DNA of 60,784 nucleotides from Pelagibacteraceae bacterium AG-337-I02 (GTDB taxonomy: Bacteria > Pseudomonadota > Alphaproteobacteria > HIMB59 > GCA-002718135). The notes beneath the pieces were generated by a model. It had not been told where the DNA came from and ran no database searches. It saw nothing but the letters and a program-made list of their open reading frames with translations. Shown piece after piece: positions 55,269 through 60,784 of the stretch. Every line of letters starts with the position of its first letter. The first letter of the stretch is position 1. Position numbers and translations under genes: made by a program. The stretch lies in assembly GCA_003282155.1 (NCBI GenBank), contig QBZY01000007.1, positions 1-60,784 of the forward strand. The letters run 5' to 3'.

Positions 55269-55874
55269 TTACTCACTTTGTAACTTAATCCATTTAATAC
55301 AATCTTCAAGTCTATCATCTCCCCAGAATACTTCCTTACCATCGTATATAAATGTAGGACTTCCAAAAACCCCTTTTTTATAAGCATATTCAGTATTGCT
55401 TAAGTATTTATCTTTAATTTCCTGATCGTTTGCTTTTTTTAAGGTCTCATCAGCATCTAAATTAAGCTCCTGAAAAATTTCATTTAAATTTGGCTGAGTA
55501 GCTGGTTCTTTGCCTTGCTGAAACCATCTTTGATATGTTTTATAAACGTAGTCAACGCCCCAACCCTCATTCATTCCAAGAATGGCAATTTGATTTGCTA
55601 AATCAAATTCTTTTAAAGGATAAGGAGCAGGAACCTTAGCTTCAAAACCGTAAAATTTTGCTCTTCTTTCTATATCTCTCCACATGTAATCTGATTTTAT
55701 TTTTTTAGCTGGCGGCGTGAATGGGATATTATCCATGTCCATCATAATTTTGCGAACACTGAAAGGGTGCCAATTGAATTTGATATTTTCTTTTTTTGCA
55801 ACATCATGCAATCTATTAACTGTTAAATAAGTATATGTACTGCCAATAGAAAACCAAAAATTTATTTCTTTCAT
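55269..55874 (-). CDS. 2-hydroxychromene-2-carboxylate isomerase / GST-kappa family protein
   Basis: DsbA-like thioredoxin-fold protein of 201 residues. INFWFSIGSTYTYLTVNRL is the N-terminal active-site strand and helix; GVFGSPTFIYDGKEVFWGDDRLEDCIKWI is the family C-terminal signature with the cis-proline. Members isomerise aromatic ring-cleavage intermediates using glutathione, or act as kappa GSTs. It lacks a CXXC motif, so it is not a disulfide oxidase. It lies 25 bases after the GST gene, likely cotranscribed. Confidence 0.85.
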   Translation of the reverse strand: MKEINFWFSIGSTYTYLTVNRLHDVAKKENIKFNWHPFSVRKIMMDMDNIPFTPPAKKIKSDYMWRDIERRAKFYGFEAKVPAPYPLKEFDLANQIAILGMNEGWGVDYVYKTYQRWFQQGKEPATQPNLNEIFQELNLDADETLKKANDQEIKDKYLSNTEYAYKKGVFGSPTFIYDGKEVFWGDDRLEDCIKWIKLQSE

Positions 55875-55899
55875 AAAGTTCCTTTTAAACTATTTTCTT

Positions 55900-56751
55900 T
55901 TATTCAATAATTATTTCTTCAGGTGTTGAGTCAATTTCTTTATTGTGATCCCATGTAATTCCATTTTTTCCAGATCCAAATTTAGCTGATTTATTTGTAT
56001 AAGGAAATTTATATAATATTGAATCAAAATATTTTTGCATTTTAGGAAGGGTTTTGAAATTTAAAAAAAATTTAGAAACTAATGGAAATCCTAATTGTTC
56101 AAAAAAATTATCAGAGATAATATTTTTTACAAATTTATAGTATTTTAAAAATTCGACATAAAGTTCTAACGTATCAAATAAATTAAAATCTGGTGAAGAA
56201 ATATTATTACCTATTAGAAATAGTTTAGTTTCTGAATTATTTTTTTTACTGAGCCAATGTTCAAATTTTTGTAACTTACCAGCATTTGAATGTTCAAAGA
56301 CTTGATTAAAGACAGTTGAAGCTTCATTTAATTCATCTTTTTCATTTTCAAAATGTGTATAAGCAAATCTTGTAACTATATTCCTTAAATCAACAGTTTC
56401 TTGGAGGAATTGATTGCAATCTAATTCTTCTTTAGAATTTTCTCCAAACATATTAAATTTCTTACCAAGATAAGTTAAACAGGTAATAGATTGAGCAATT
56501 ATTTTTTCTTTTCCTGCCTCGTTAAATTGTAAATAAGGTAAATTAATTAAACTATTTTTTTTCTTTAAAATAATTTTATCTTTTTCGTGCCATTCACTAC
56601 CATCATAAATTAGGGAATTATTCTCTAATTTTGGAATTAGTCTATAAATTTTTGCAATAAGAGGCGCACCAGCATAAATTATCATTTGCCTTGAAGCTGA
56701 TCCTAGACCTTTAGTGCTCCAATATCCTAGTGTAATTTTTTCAATACTCAT
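55900..56751 (-). CDS. glutathione S-transferase-like protein
   Basis: Protein of 283 residues with a GST layout. The N-terminal thioredoxin-like part is KITLGYWSTKGLGSASRQMI, with INLPYLQFNEAGKEKIIAQSITCLTYL matching the cis-proline and glutathione-binding helix. The C-terminal part is helical, with ISSPDFNLFDTLELYVEFL similar to the conserved Asp helix. It resembles mu/sigma-class relatives but is long, with about 40 extra C-terminal residues. Substrate unknown. First gene of a minus-strand unit facing the duplicated-barrel genes. Confidence 0.72.
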   Translation of the reverse strand: MSIEKITLGYWSTKGLGSASRQMIIYAGAPLIAKIYRLIPKLENNSLIYDGSEWHEKDKIILKKKNSLINLPYLQFNEAGKEKIIAQSITCLTYLGKKFNMFGENSKEELDCNQFLQETVDLRNIVTRFAYTHFENEKDELNEASTVFNQVFEHSNAGKLQKFEHWLSKKNNSETKLFLIGNNISSPDFNLFDTLELYVEFLKYYKFVKNIISDNFFEQLGFPLVSKFFLNFKTLPKMQKYFDSILYKFPYTNKSAKFGSGKNGITWDHNKEIDSTPEEIIIE

Positions 56752-56776
56752 ATTTTAAAAACAATCCCTTTTTAGA

Positions 56777-56854
56777 GGTATTCTAATTTTAATAAAAATT
56801 TAATGTATAAAATTTTTATAAAATTAATGGTTATTTCAGATAAATTAGAATACC
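56777..56854. repeat. long-range inverted repeat with nested hairpin in divergent spacer
   Basis: GGTATTCTAATTT (56777-56789) and AAATTAGAATACC (56842-56854) are perfect 13-bp inverted arms 52 bases apart. Inside, ATAAAAATTT (56792-56801) and AAATTTTTAT (56810-56819) form a second perfect 10-bp pair. It sits between the GST gene (minus) and the first barrel gene (plus), a place for operators. A frame open through this region from 56803 is not treated as coding. Confidence 0.55.
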
Positions 56855-56946
56855 ATTTTTTACTATTGAAAATTAATATTTTTTTAATCATTTTTTTGTT
56901 TTGTTATTATTACCTTATTTTAATTATTTTGAAAAAGGAGGTAAAT

Positions 56947-57561
56947 ATGTTTGCGACATGGAAAATAAGAACTGACTACGCAAATGCTGTAGATATTTTT
57001 GATAAAGTTTCGCCTTGGTTTAAAGAAAGTGGAGCTCGAATGACTAATGTTACGCATAATATTGGAGGTGATGATAATACATTTACTATCGTAGCAGGAT
57101 TTGAGAGTTATGAAGCATTTGGAAAAAATGATGATGCTTGGGCTTCATCTCCAGAATGGTGGCAAAAAATGCAACCAAATTTTGTAAACAATCAATTAGT
57201 TGAAGCTGTTTATTTAACTCAATTGATTGGAAATATTAAAGGTTCTACTGAGCAAATGCCTGTTTGGGCACATTTTGTTTTTAGTCATCCAGATGTAGAT
57301 GCTATTAAAAAAAGTTTTGAAATTGATGAAAAACACTACATGTCAAATGGTGCATCAGGAATTGCAATTCATAGAATGTTTGGTGATAGAAATAATCAAT
57401 ATTTATTTGCTGCAAGATTTAACAGTATGCAAGAATTAGGTAAATGCATGGATGCTAGCCAAAATTCTCCAGATTATTGGGCAAGTCATAAAGATTATTA
57501 CGCAAACTTAAATATTCATCTCAATTATAATTCCAGAGTAATTAGAAGAGATATTTATTAA
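56947..57561 (+). CDS. duplicated alpha/beta-barrel-like protein, paralogue A
   Basis: Protein of 204 residues, family not recognised by name. It has two similar halves: WKIRTDYANAVDIFDKVS ... DDNTFTIVAGFESYEAFGK and WAHFVFSHPDVDAIKKSFE ... NNQYLFAARFNSMQELGK. Each half has the strand-helix-strand-strand-helix look of dimeric alpha/beta barrels (ABM-like). I start at 56947 because AAGGAGG stands 5 bases upstream and the paralogues align there; the frame is open from 56803, but that adds a non-homologous hydrophobic stretch. No signal peptide. First of three paralogues. Confidence 0.75.
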   Translation: MFATWKIRTDYANAVDIFDKVSPWFKESGARMTNVTHNIGGDDNTFTIVAGFESYEAFGKNDDAWASSPEWWQKMQPNFVNNQLVEAVYLTQLIGNIKGSTEQMPVWAHFVFSHPDVDAIKKSFEIDEKHYMSNGASGIAIHRMFGDRNNQYLFAARFNSMQELGKCMDASQNSPDYWASHKDYYANLNIHLNYNSRVIRRDIY

Positions 57562-57576
57562 AAAGGAGGAAATATG

Positions 57577-58203
57577 ATGATTGTAGCGTGGAAATATAGA
57601 ACTAACTTTGAAAATGCTTATGATTCTTTTGGAAAGATTTCTAAGTTTCATAAAGATGCAGGAGCTGATTGGATTAATATGTTCATCACAACAGGTGCAG
57701 ATAATGGATCTTTTATAACTGCAGTAGGCTTTGAAAACATGAAAGCATATGGAAAAATGGATGATATGTGGAATGCCCCAGATAGTGAAATGGATAAAAT
57801 TATGGCAAATAATTTAAGTGATACCCATTTAATTGAAACATATAATCTAAATTTGATGGCTGGCAATATAGAAGGTGATCAATCACCTGAGGTTTTTTCA
57901 AATTTCATTTTTGAATGCGATGATGTTCAAGCTGTAAGAGATAGTCATGAAGCAGATTGGAAATATTATCAAGATGGAGGTTGTACAGGAATAGATATTC
58001 ATCGAATAAGTGGAGGTGATTATGCATCTAATAATACATTCATGTTTTGCGCCAGATTTAAATCAATGGAAGACCTAGGAGCTAATTGGGATAAAATGGG
58101 AGAAAGTTCTTATAGTCAAGATCTATCGGATTATCATTCAAAAATTAAAATTATAAAAAATTTTAATGGTAGAAGTTTAAAATTTGAGAGATTTAAATCA
58201 TGA
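57577..58203 (+). CDS. duplicated alpha/beta-barrel-like protein, paralogue B
   Basis: Protein of 208 residues, paralogous to the previous gene, with the same internal duplication. VAWKYRTNFENAYDSFGKIS ... DNGSFITAVGFENMKAYGK aligns with FSNFIFECDDVQAVRDSHE ... NNTFMFCARFKSMEDLG. AAAGGAGG precedes it. ATG codons at 57574 and 57577 are both possible; I take the second from alignment with paralogue C and from spacing of 7 bases. It overlaps the YdhR-like gene by 4 bases, so the three are one transcript. Confidence 0.75.
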   Translation: MIVAWKYRTNFENAYDSFGKISKFHKDAGADWINMFITTGADNGSFITAVGFENMKAYGKMDDMWNAPDSEMDKIMANNLSDTHLIETYNLNLMAGNIEGDQSPEVFSNFIFECDDVQAVRDSHEADWKYYQDGGCTGIDIHRISGGDYASNNTFMFCARFKSMEDLGANWDKMGESSYSQDLSDYHSKIKIIKNFNGRSLKFERFKS

Positions 58204-58517
58204 AAATATTGATAATCAATTTTAATCTTAAAAATTTAAGCATTGATGACTTCAAAGCTCAAGCGCACATAGATGCAATGGATTTTAGAGGGGTCGAAGG
58301 ACTAATATCAAAATATTTCATCGGTGATGAAAGTGATAATATTTTTGGAGGAGTATATATTTTTAAAGATGAAGAAAGTCTTGAGAAATATAAAAAAGGC
58401 CCAATATTTGAGTTTTTATCTACAAATGAATATTTTGATAACTTTACTACTAAAGAACATGGTGTGATTGATGGTCCTTCAATAATTGCAGGAGCGGCAA
58501 CAAAAGCAATATCTTAA
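58200..58517 (+). CDS. YdhR-like mono-oxygenase-fold protein
   Basis: Protein of 105 residues resembling the YdhR family, a small dimeric alpha/beta-barrel group related to antibiotic-biosynthesis mono-oxygenases. IFGGVYIFKDEESLEKYKKG matches the YdhR pattern GGIYLFTDEKSALAYL. Enzymatic activity is not proven for the family. It lies inside the gene cluster of larger duplicated barrels, coupled to paralogue B, suggesting a shared process. Confidence 0.7.
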   Translation: MKILIINFNLKNLSIDDFKAQAHIDAMDFRGVEGLISKYFIGDESDNIFGGVYIFKDEESLEKYKKGPIFEFLSTNEYFDNFTTKEHGVIDGPSIIAGAATKAIS

Positions 58518-58523
58518 TTTATA

Positions 58524-58546
58524 AAGCAGGAATATCATTCCTGCTT
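58524..58546 (+). terminator. hairpin after YdhR-like gene
   Basis: AAGCAGGAAT (58524-58533) pairs with ATTCCTGCTT (58537-58546), a perfect 10-bp stem with a 3-base loop, 6 bases after the stop. No clean T-run follows (CAAACTAAATTTTA), so it may be a partial terminator or stabiliser. The remaining spacer up to 58686 shows only AT-rich sequence and the AAAGGAGG of the next gene. Confidence 0.55.
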
Positions 58547-58686
58547 CAAACTAAATTTTAATAATAAAAATTTAATTTTATTAATTTTAAATAATTATTC
58601 AATCTTTTGAATTGTCCACATAGAATTTAATTTTAATATTTTTTTAAAGGTAAAAATTAATAATCTTTTAAAAAAAGGAGGTTTTT

Positions 58687-59301
58687 ATGATAGTAGGTAG
58701 TTGGACTTATAAAATATCTAACGCAAATGCTATTAAGGCATTTAATACGGCTTCGGTATATTTTAAAAAATATGGAGCATTAGGATCGGCAATTTTAAGT
58801 CATCTTGGAAAAAATAATGGATCATACACTGTTAATATTGGTTATGAAAATTATGCTCATTTCGGAGAAGTAGATGATAAAATATCAAATGATGAAAATT
58901 TTGCTTCTGACATGGAGCCATATTTTGATGATACTAATTGGGAAACAAACAATTTTTACGAACCCATGACTCACAATATGCCCCCTGATCCAGGAGTAAA
59001 ACCAGTATTTGCCAATTGGATGTTCTACCATAAAGATGCTGAATTAATTCAATCTAAAGGTGAAATTTTTATTAAAGCTTGGATGGAAAGTGGAGCAACG
59101 GGTGGTACAGTTGGAAGATTGAATGGAAATGATAATGACTCTTATGGTTTTGGAGTTCGTTTTAACAATATGAAAGATTATGGTCTTGCTCAAGATAAAC
59201 TAAATGGTGAAAACTTTTGGTCAAATCATATAGAATTTTTAGATGAAACAGAACCTAGAGGAATGACTCTTGCAAGAGTTTTAGAAACTACTTGGAATTA
59301 A
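58687..59301 (+). CDS. duplicated alpha/beta-barrel-like protein, paralogue C
   Basis: Third paralogue, 204 residues. VGSWTYKISNANAIKAFNTA ... NNGSYTVNIGYENYAHFGEVDD and FANWMFYHKDAELIQSKGE ... NDSYGFGVRFNNMKDYGLAQD form the two repeated halves. AAAAAGGAGG is 5 bases before the ATG, again a far stronger ribosome site than most genes here. It has its own upstream region and a strong terminator, so it can be transcribed as a single gene. Function unknown. Confidence 0.75.
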   Translation: MIVGSWTYKISNANAIKAFNTASVYFKKYGALGSAILSHLGKNNGSYTVNIGYENYAHFGEVDDKISNDENFASDMEPYFDDTNWETNNFYEPMTHNMPPDPGVKPVFANWMFYHKDAELIQSKGEIFIKAWMESGATGGTVGRLNGNDNDSYGFGVRFNNMKDYGLAQDKLNGENFWSNHIEFLDETEPRGMTLARVLETTWN

Positions 59302-59307
59302 AAAATT

Positions 59308-59342
59308 AAAAATCAGTAGGACAATTTCCTACTGATTTTTTT
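59308..59342 (+). terminator. intrinsic terminator after paralogue C
   Basis: AAAAATCAGTAGGA (59308-59321) pairs with TCCTACTGATTTTT (59327-59340), 14 bp with a 5-base loop, followed by more T. It is 6 bases after the stop of the barrel gene. The A-rich left arm could also act on the opposite strand. Confidence 0.88.
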
Positions 59343-59416
59343 AATTATATAATTAATTTTTTGCAAATTAATATATTTCATTTTTATTAATAATATAACT
59401 TAATCTTAAAAGAACA

Positions 59417-60574
59417 ATGGAAGAAAAATTTCAGAAAGAAGTAATTACATGTTTTGGTGGTGCTTTTTTAATAATGTTTATGATTGGTATATATTTTGTT
59501 TATGTTCCTTGGAACATTGATCGTTTAGATATAACCGAATCTGAACTAGGTATATCAATTTGTGCTTTTGGGTTTGCTAACCTATTTGCCAATCAACTAG
59601 GAGCTAGAGTAATTGTTCCAAAAATAGGAACAACAAATACAATAATACTGGGAATATTTATTTTCTCGTATTTGCCTCTTGCTATAGCTACTGCTCCTAA
59701 TTATTTTTATTTTACTCTTTTTTTTATACCAATTGGTATTGGTGCGGGTTTTATTTTTCCTATAATTAATTCTCAGATAGCTATTATTGAACAGAAAACA
59801 GGTAGAGTTTTACTTCCAATGACTCAGGCTTTTTTTTCTGCTGGATCATTATTTGGTGCACTTGCAGCAGGTATTTTTATGAATTTAATACCTGATCCAA
59901 GAATTACATTCATAATTGTAGGAAGCTTATTTCTTTTATACTCTACTATGTTTTATTTTTTTGGTTTTAAAAAGAAATTAGAAGGGAATGAAAAAATAGA
60001 AAAGTTTAAATTGCCACAGAATAATATTCTAATTTATGGTTTTTTATTAATGATGAACTTTGCAACTATTGGAATTATTATAGATTGGTCACCAGTATGG
60101 CTTACAAAAGATTTAGGAGCACCATTATTTCTTGGAGGGTTAGTAATAATGTTTTTTAATGGTGGTGAAATAATCGCAAGAGTTTCAGGAAGTAATTTAA
60201 TCAATAAATATGGTGAAATAGTTATTGGATGTTATTTTAGTATAATCGCTTGTATAATTTTATTTATCTCAATATTCACCATGAACTTATATATAATTTT
60301 AAGTGGAATAATAATCTTTGGGTTTGGAACGGCAAATTTTATTGCTATTGTATTAAGACAAGCAATTAGTGAAACAAATGAATCAATTAGTCTTACAATA
60401 TCTAATTTATTAACTTTAGGTTTTGGTGGTTTTATATTTGGACCAGTTATAGTTGGTTATTTGGCAGAATTTATGGGCTTAACATTTAACATGTACTTAC
60501 TTTCTTTTATTTGGGCTTTTAATGGACTAGCGTTGTATTATCTAATTAATAAAAACAGTTTAAAAAATAATTAA
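59417..60574 (+). CDS. MFS transporter (copy 2)
   Basis: Major facilitator of 385 residues with about 12 helices, paralogous along its whole length to the carrier at 38194-39342. IYFVYVPWNIDRLDITESEL parallels the other copy's N-terminus, and ANFIAIVLRQAISETNESISLTISNLLTLG parallels its ANFVPIIIRQAVKQSNESIPMTVTNLITIG. Substrate unknown. It follows the terminator of the barrel cluster, so it has its own promoter in 59343-59416, and precedes tRNA-Thr by 33 bases. Confidence 0.85.
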   Translation: MEEKFQKEVITCFGGAFLIMFMIGIYFVYVPWNIDRLDITESELGISICAFGFANLFANQLGARVIVPKIGTTNTIILGIFIFSYLPLAIATAPNYFYFTLFFIPIGIGAGFIFPIINSQIAIIEQKTGRVLLPMTQAFFSAGSLFGALAAGIFMNLIPDPRITFIIVGSLFLLYSTMFYFFGFKKKLEGNEKIEKFKLPQNNILIYGFLLMMNFATIGIIIDWSPVWLTKDLGAPLFLGGLVIMFFNGGEIIARVSGSNLINKYGEIVIGCYFSIIACIILFISIFTMNLYIILSGIIIFGFGTANFIAIVLRQAISETNESISLTISNLLTLGFGGFIFGPVIVGYLAEFMGLTFNMYLLSFIWAFNGLALYYLINKNSLKNN

Positions 60575-60607
60575 ATCTTATATTTATGTTTCTAGAGTAT
60601 CAATTGA

Positions 60608-60682
60608 GCCGCAGTAACTCAGGGGTAGAGTAACTCATTGGTAATGAGTAAGCCGGCAGTTCGAATCTGCCCTGTGGCACCA
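60608..60682 (+). tRNA. tRNA-Thr (anticodon GGT)
   Basis: Plus-strand cloverleaf of 75 bases. Acceptor GCCGCAG pairs with CTGTGGC (one G-U), anticodon stem ACTCA/TGAGT encloses TTGGTAA (GGT), the T-loop is TTCGAAT, and ACCA is encoded. The D-arm is compact (TAACTCAGGGGTAGAGTA). Confidence 0.95.
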
Positions 60683-60687
60683 TTTAA

Positions 60688-60784
60688 ATGAAATATATAT
60701 TTTTATTTTTATTAATTTTTACAAATTTTGAAATAATGGCAAAAAAAATCTTAGAACTTAATTGGCAAAAAAGACTACTGATCG
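60688..60784 (+). CDS. start of a secreted DUF4174-like protein (cut by window edge)
   Basis: Only 32 residues are visible: MKYIFLFLLIFTNFEIMAKK looks like a signal peptide, followed by ILELNWQKRLLI. The latter resembles the opening of DUF4174 proteins, where a short L...W..RLLLVF strand begins a thioredoxin-like domain. The frame is open to the right edge. It starts 5 bases after tRNA-Thr with no visible Shine-Dalgarno. Identity is tentative because most of the gene is outside. Confidence 0.45.
   Translation, partial: MKYIFLFLLIFTNFEIMAKKILELNWQKRLLI

Noticed and set aside
56803..56946. 48-residue hydrophobic N-terminal extension of barrel paralogue A, seeming like a membrane anchor
   Set aside because: The paralogues do not have it, the region holds inverted repeats, and a strong AAGGAGG precedes the internal ATG at 56947.
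36603..60784. Prophage or insertion element in the accessory half
   Set aside because: No integrase, transposase, phage structural gene or terminal repeat was seen.

Overview
The window is AT-rich, has very short intergenic gaps and many start/stop overlaps, and reads like a streamlined marine alphaproteobacterium. The order tig-clpP-clpX-lon-hupB-tRNA-Val-tRNA-Asp-nuoA..N is typical of Alphaproteobacteria, as is the block murA-hisG-hisD-infA-yacG-tRNA-Phe. The low GC, tandem glutamine riboswitches and compact genes suggest a SAR11- or AEGEAN-169/HIMB59-like pelagic lineage. That placement is inference; no 16S rRNA gene is present.

Layout. (1) 1-12746, minus strand: a complex I operon nuoA to nuoN, with nuoN cut by the left edge. 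(2) 12845-19334: tRNA-Asp and tRNA-Val, HU, then the protein quality-control operon tig-clpP-clpX-lon, then tRNA-Leu and tRNA-His. (3) 19387-26066, plus strand: a PLP aminotransferase, the PII protein glnB, two tandem glutamine riboswitches, glnA, parE and glpK. (4) 26050-30704: a class I amidotransferase, an inosose dehydratase (iolE), a cytochrome c', an orphan pair of amino-acid ABC permeases and a GT9 glycosyltransferase. (5) 30912-36603: tRNA-Phe, yacG, infA, hisD, hisG, murA, two very small proteins, and a manganese pair (PF11449-type transporter facing mntR, with a clear MntR box between them). (6) 36767-53312: the most unusual part. A long minus-strand gene series carries a sugar ABC importer (binding protein and two permeases, no ATPase), four tandem paralogous ~720-residue ADP-ribosylglycohydrolase-family proteins, an aldo/keto reductase, an MFS carrier, a nitrilase-family amidase and a methyltransferase. 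A divergent HpcH/HpaI aldolase faces it. (7) 53320-60784: Uup, a 38-residue membrane peptide, a GST-kappa/HCCA-isomerase-type thioredoxin-fold protein, a GST, then on the plus strand three tandem paralogues of an internally duplicated alpha/beta-barrel protein interleaved with a YdhR-like protein, a second MFS carrier related to the first, tRNA-Thr and the start of a secreted DUF4174-like protein.

How the parts fit. Regions 1-3 and most of 5 are housekeeping: respiration, proteolysis, nitrogen assimilation, histidine, peptidoglycan and translation initiation. Nitrogen control here appears to rest on RNA: two glutamine aptamers precede glnA, next to a PII protein whose T-loop is not the usual one. 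Regions 6 and 7 are accessory and catabolic in character. The four glycohydrolase paralogues keep both acidic metal-binding motifs, lack signal peptides and follow a sugar importer, so I infer intracellular cleavage of imported glycosides, possibly several related ones. The linked reductase and the facing aldolase would process the products. The second accessory cluster (GST, isomerase, duplicated barrels, YdhR-like protein, MFS) looks like a small detoxification or degradation locus of unknown substrate.
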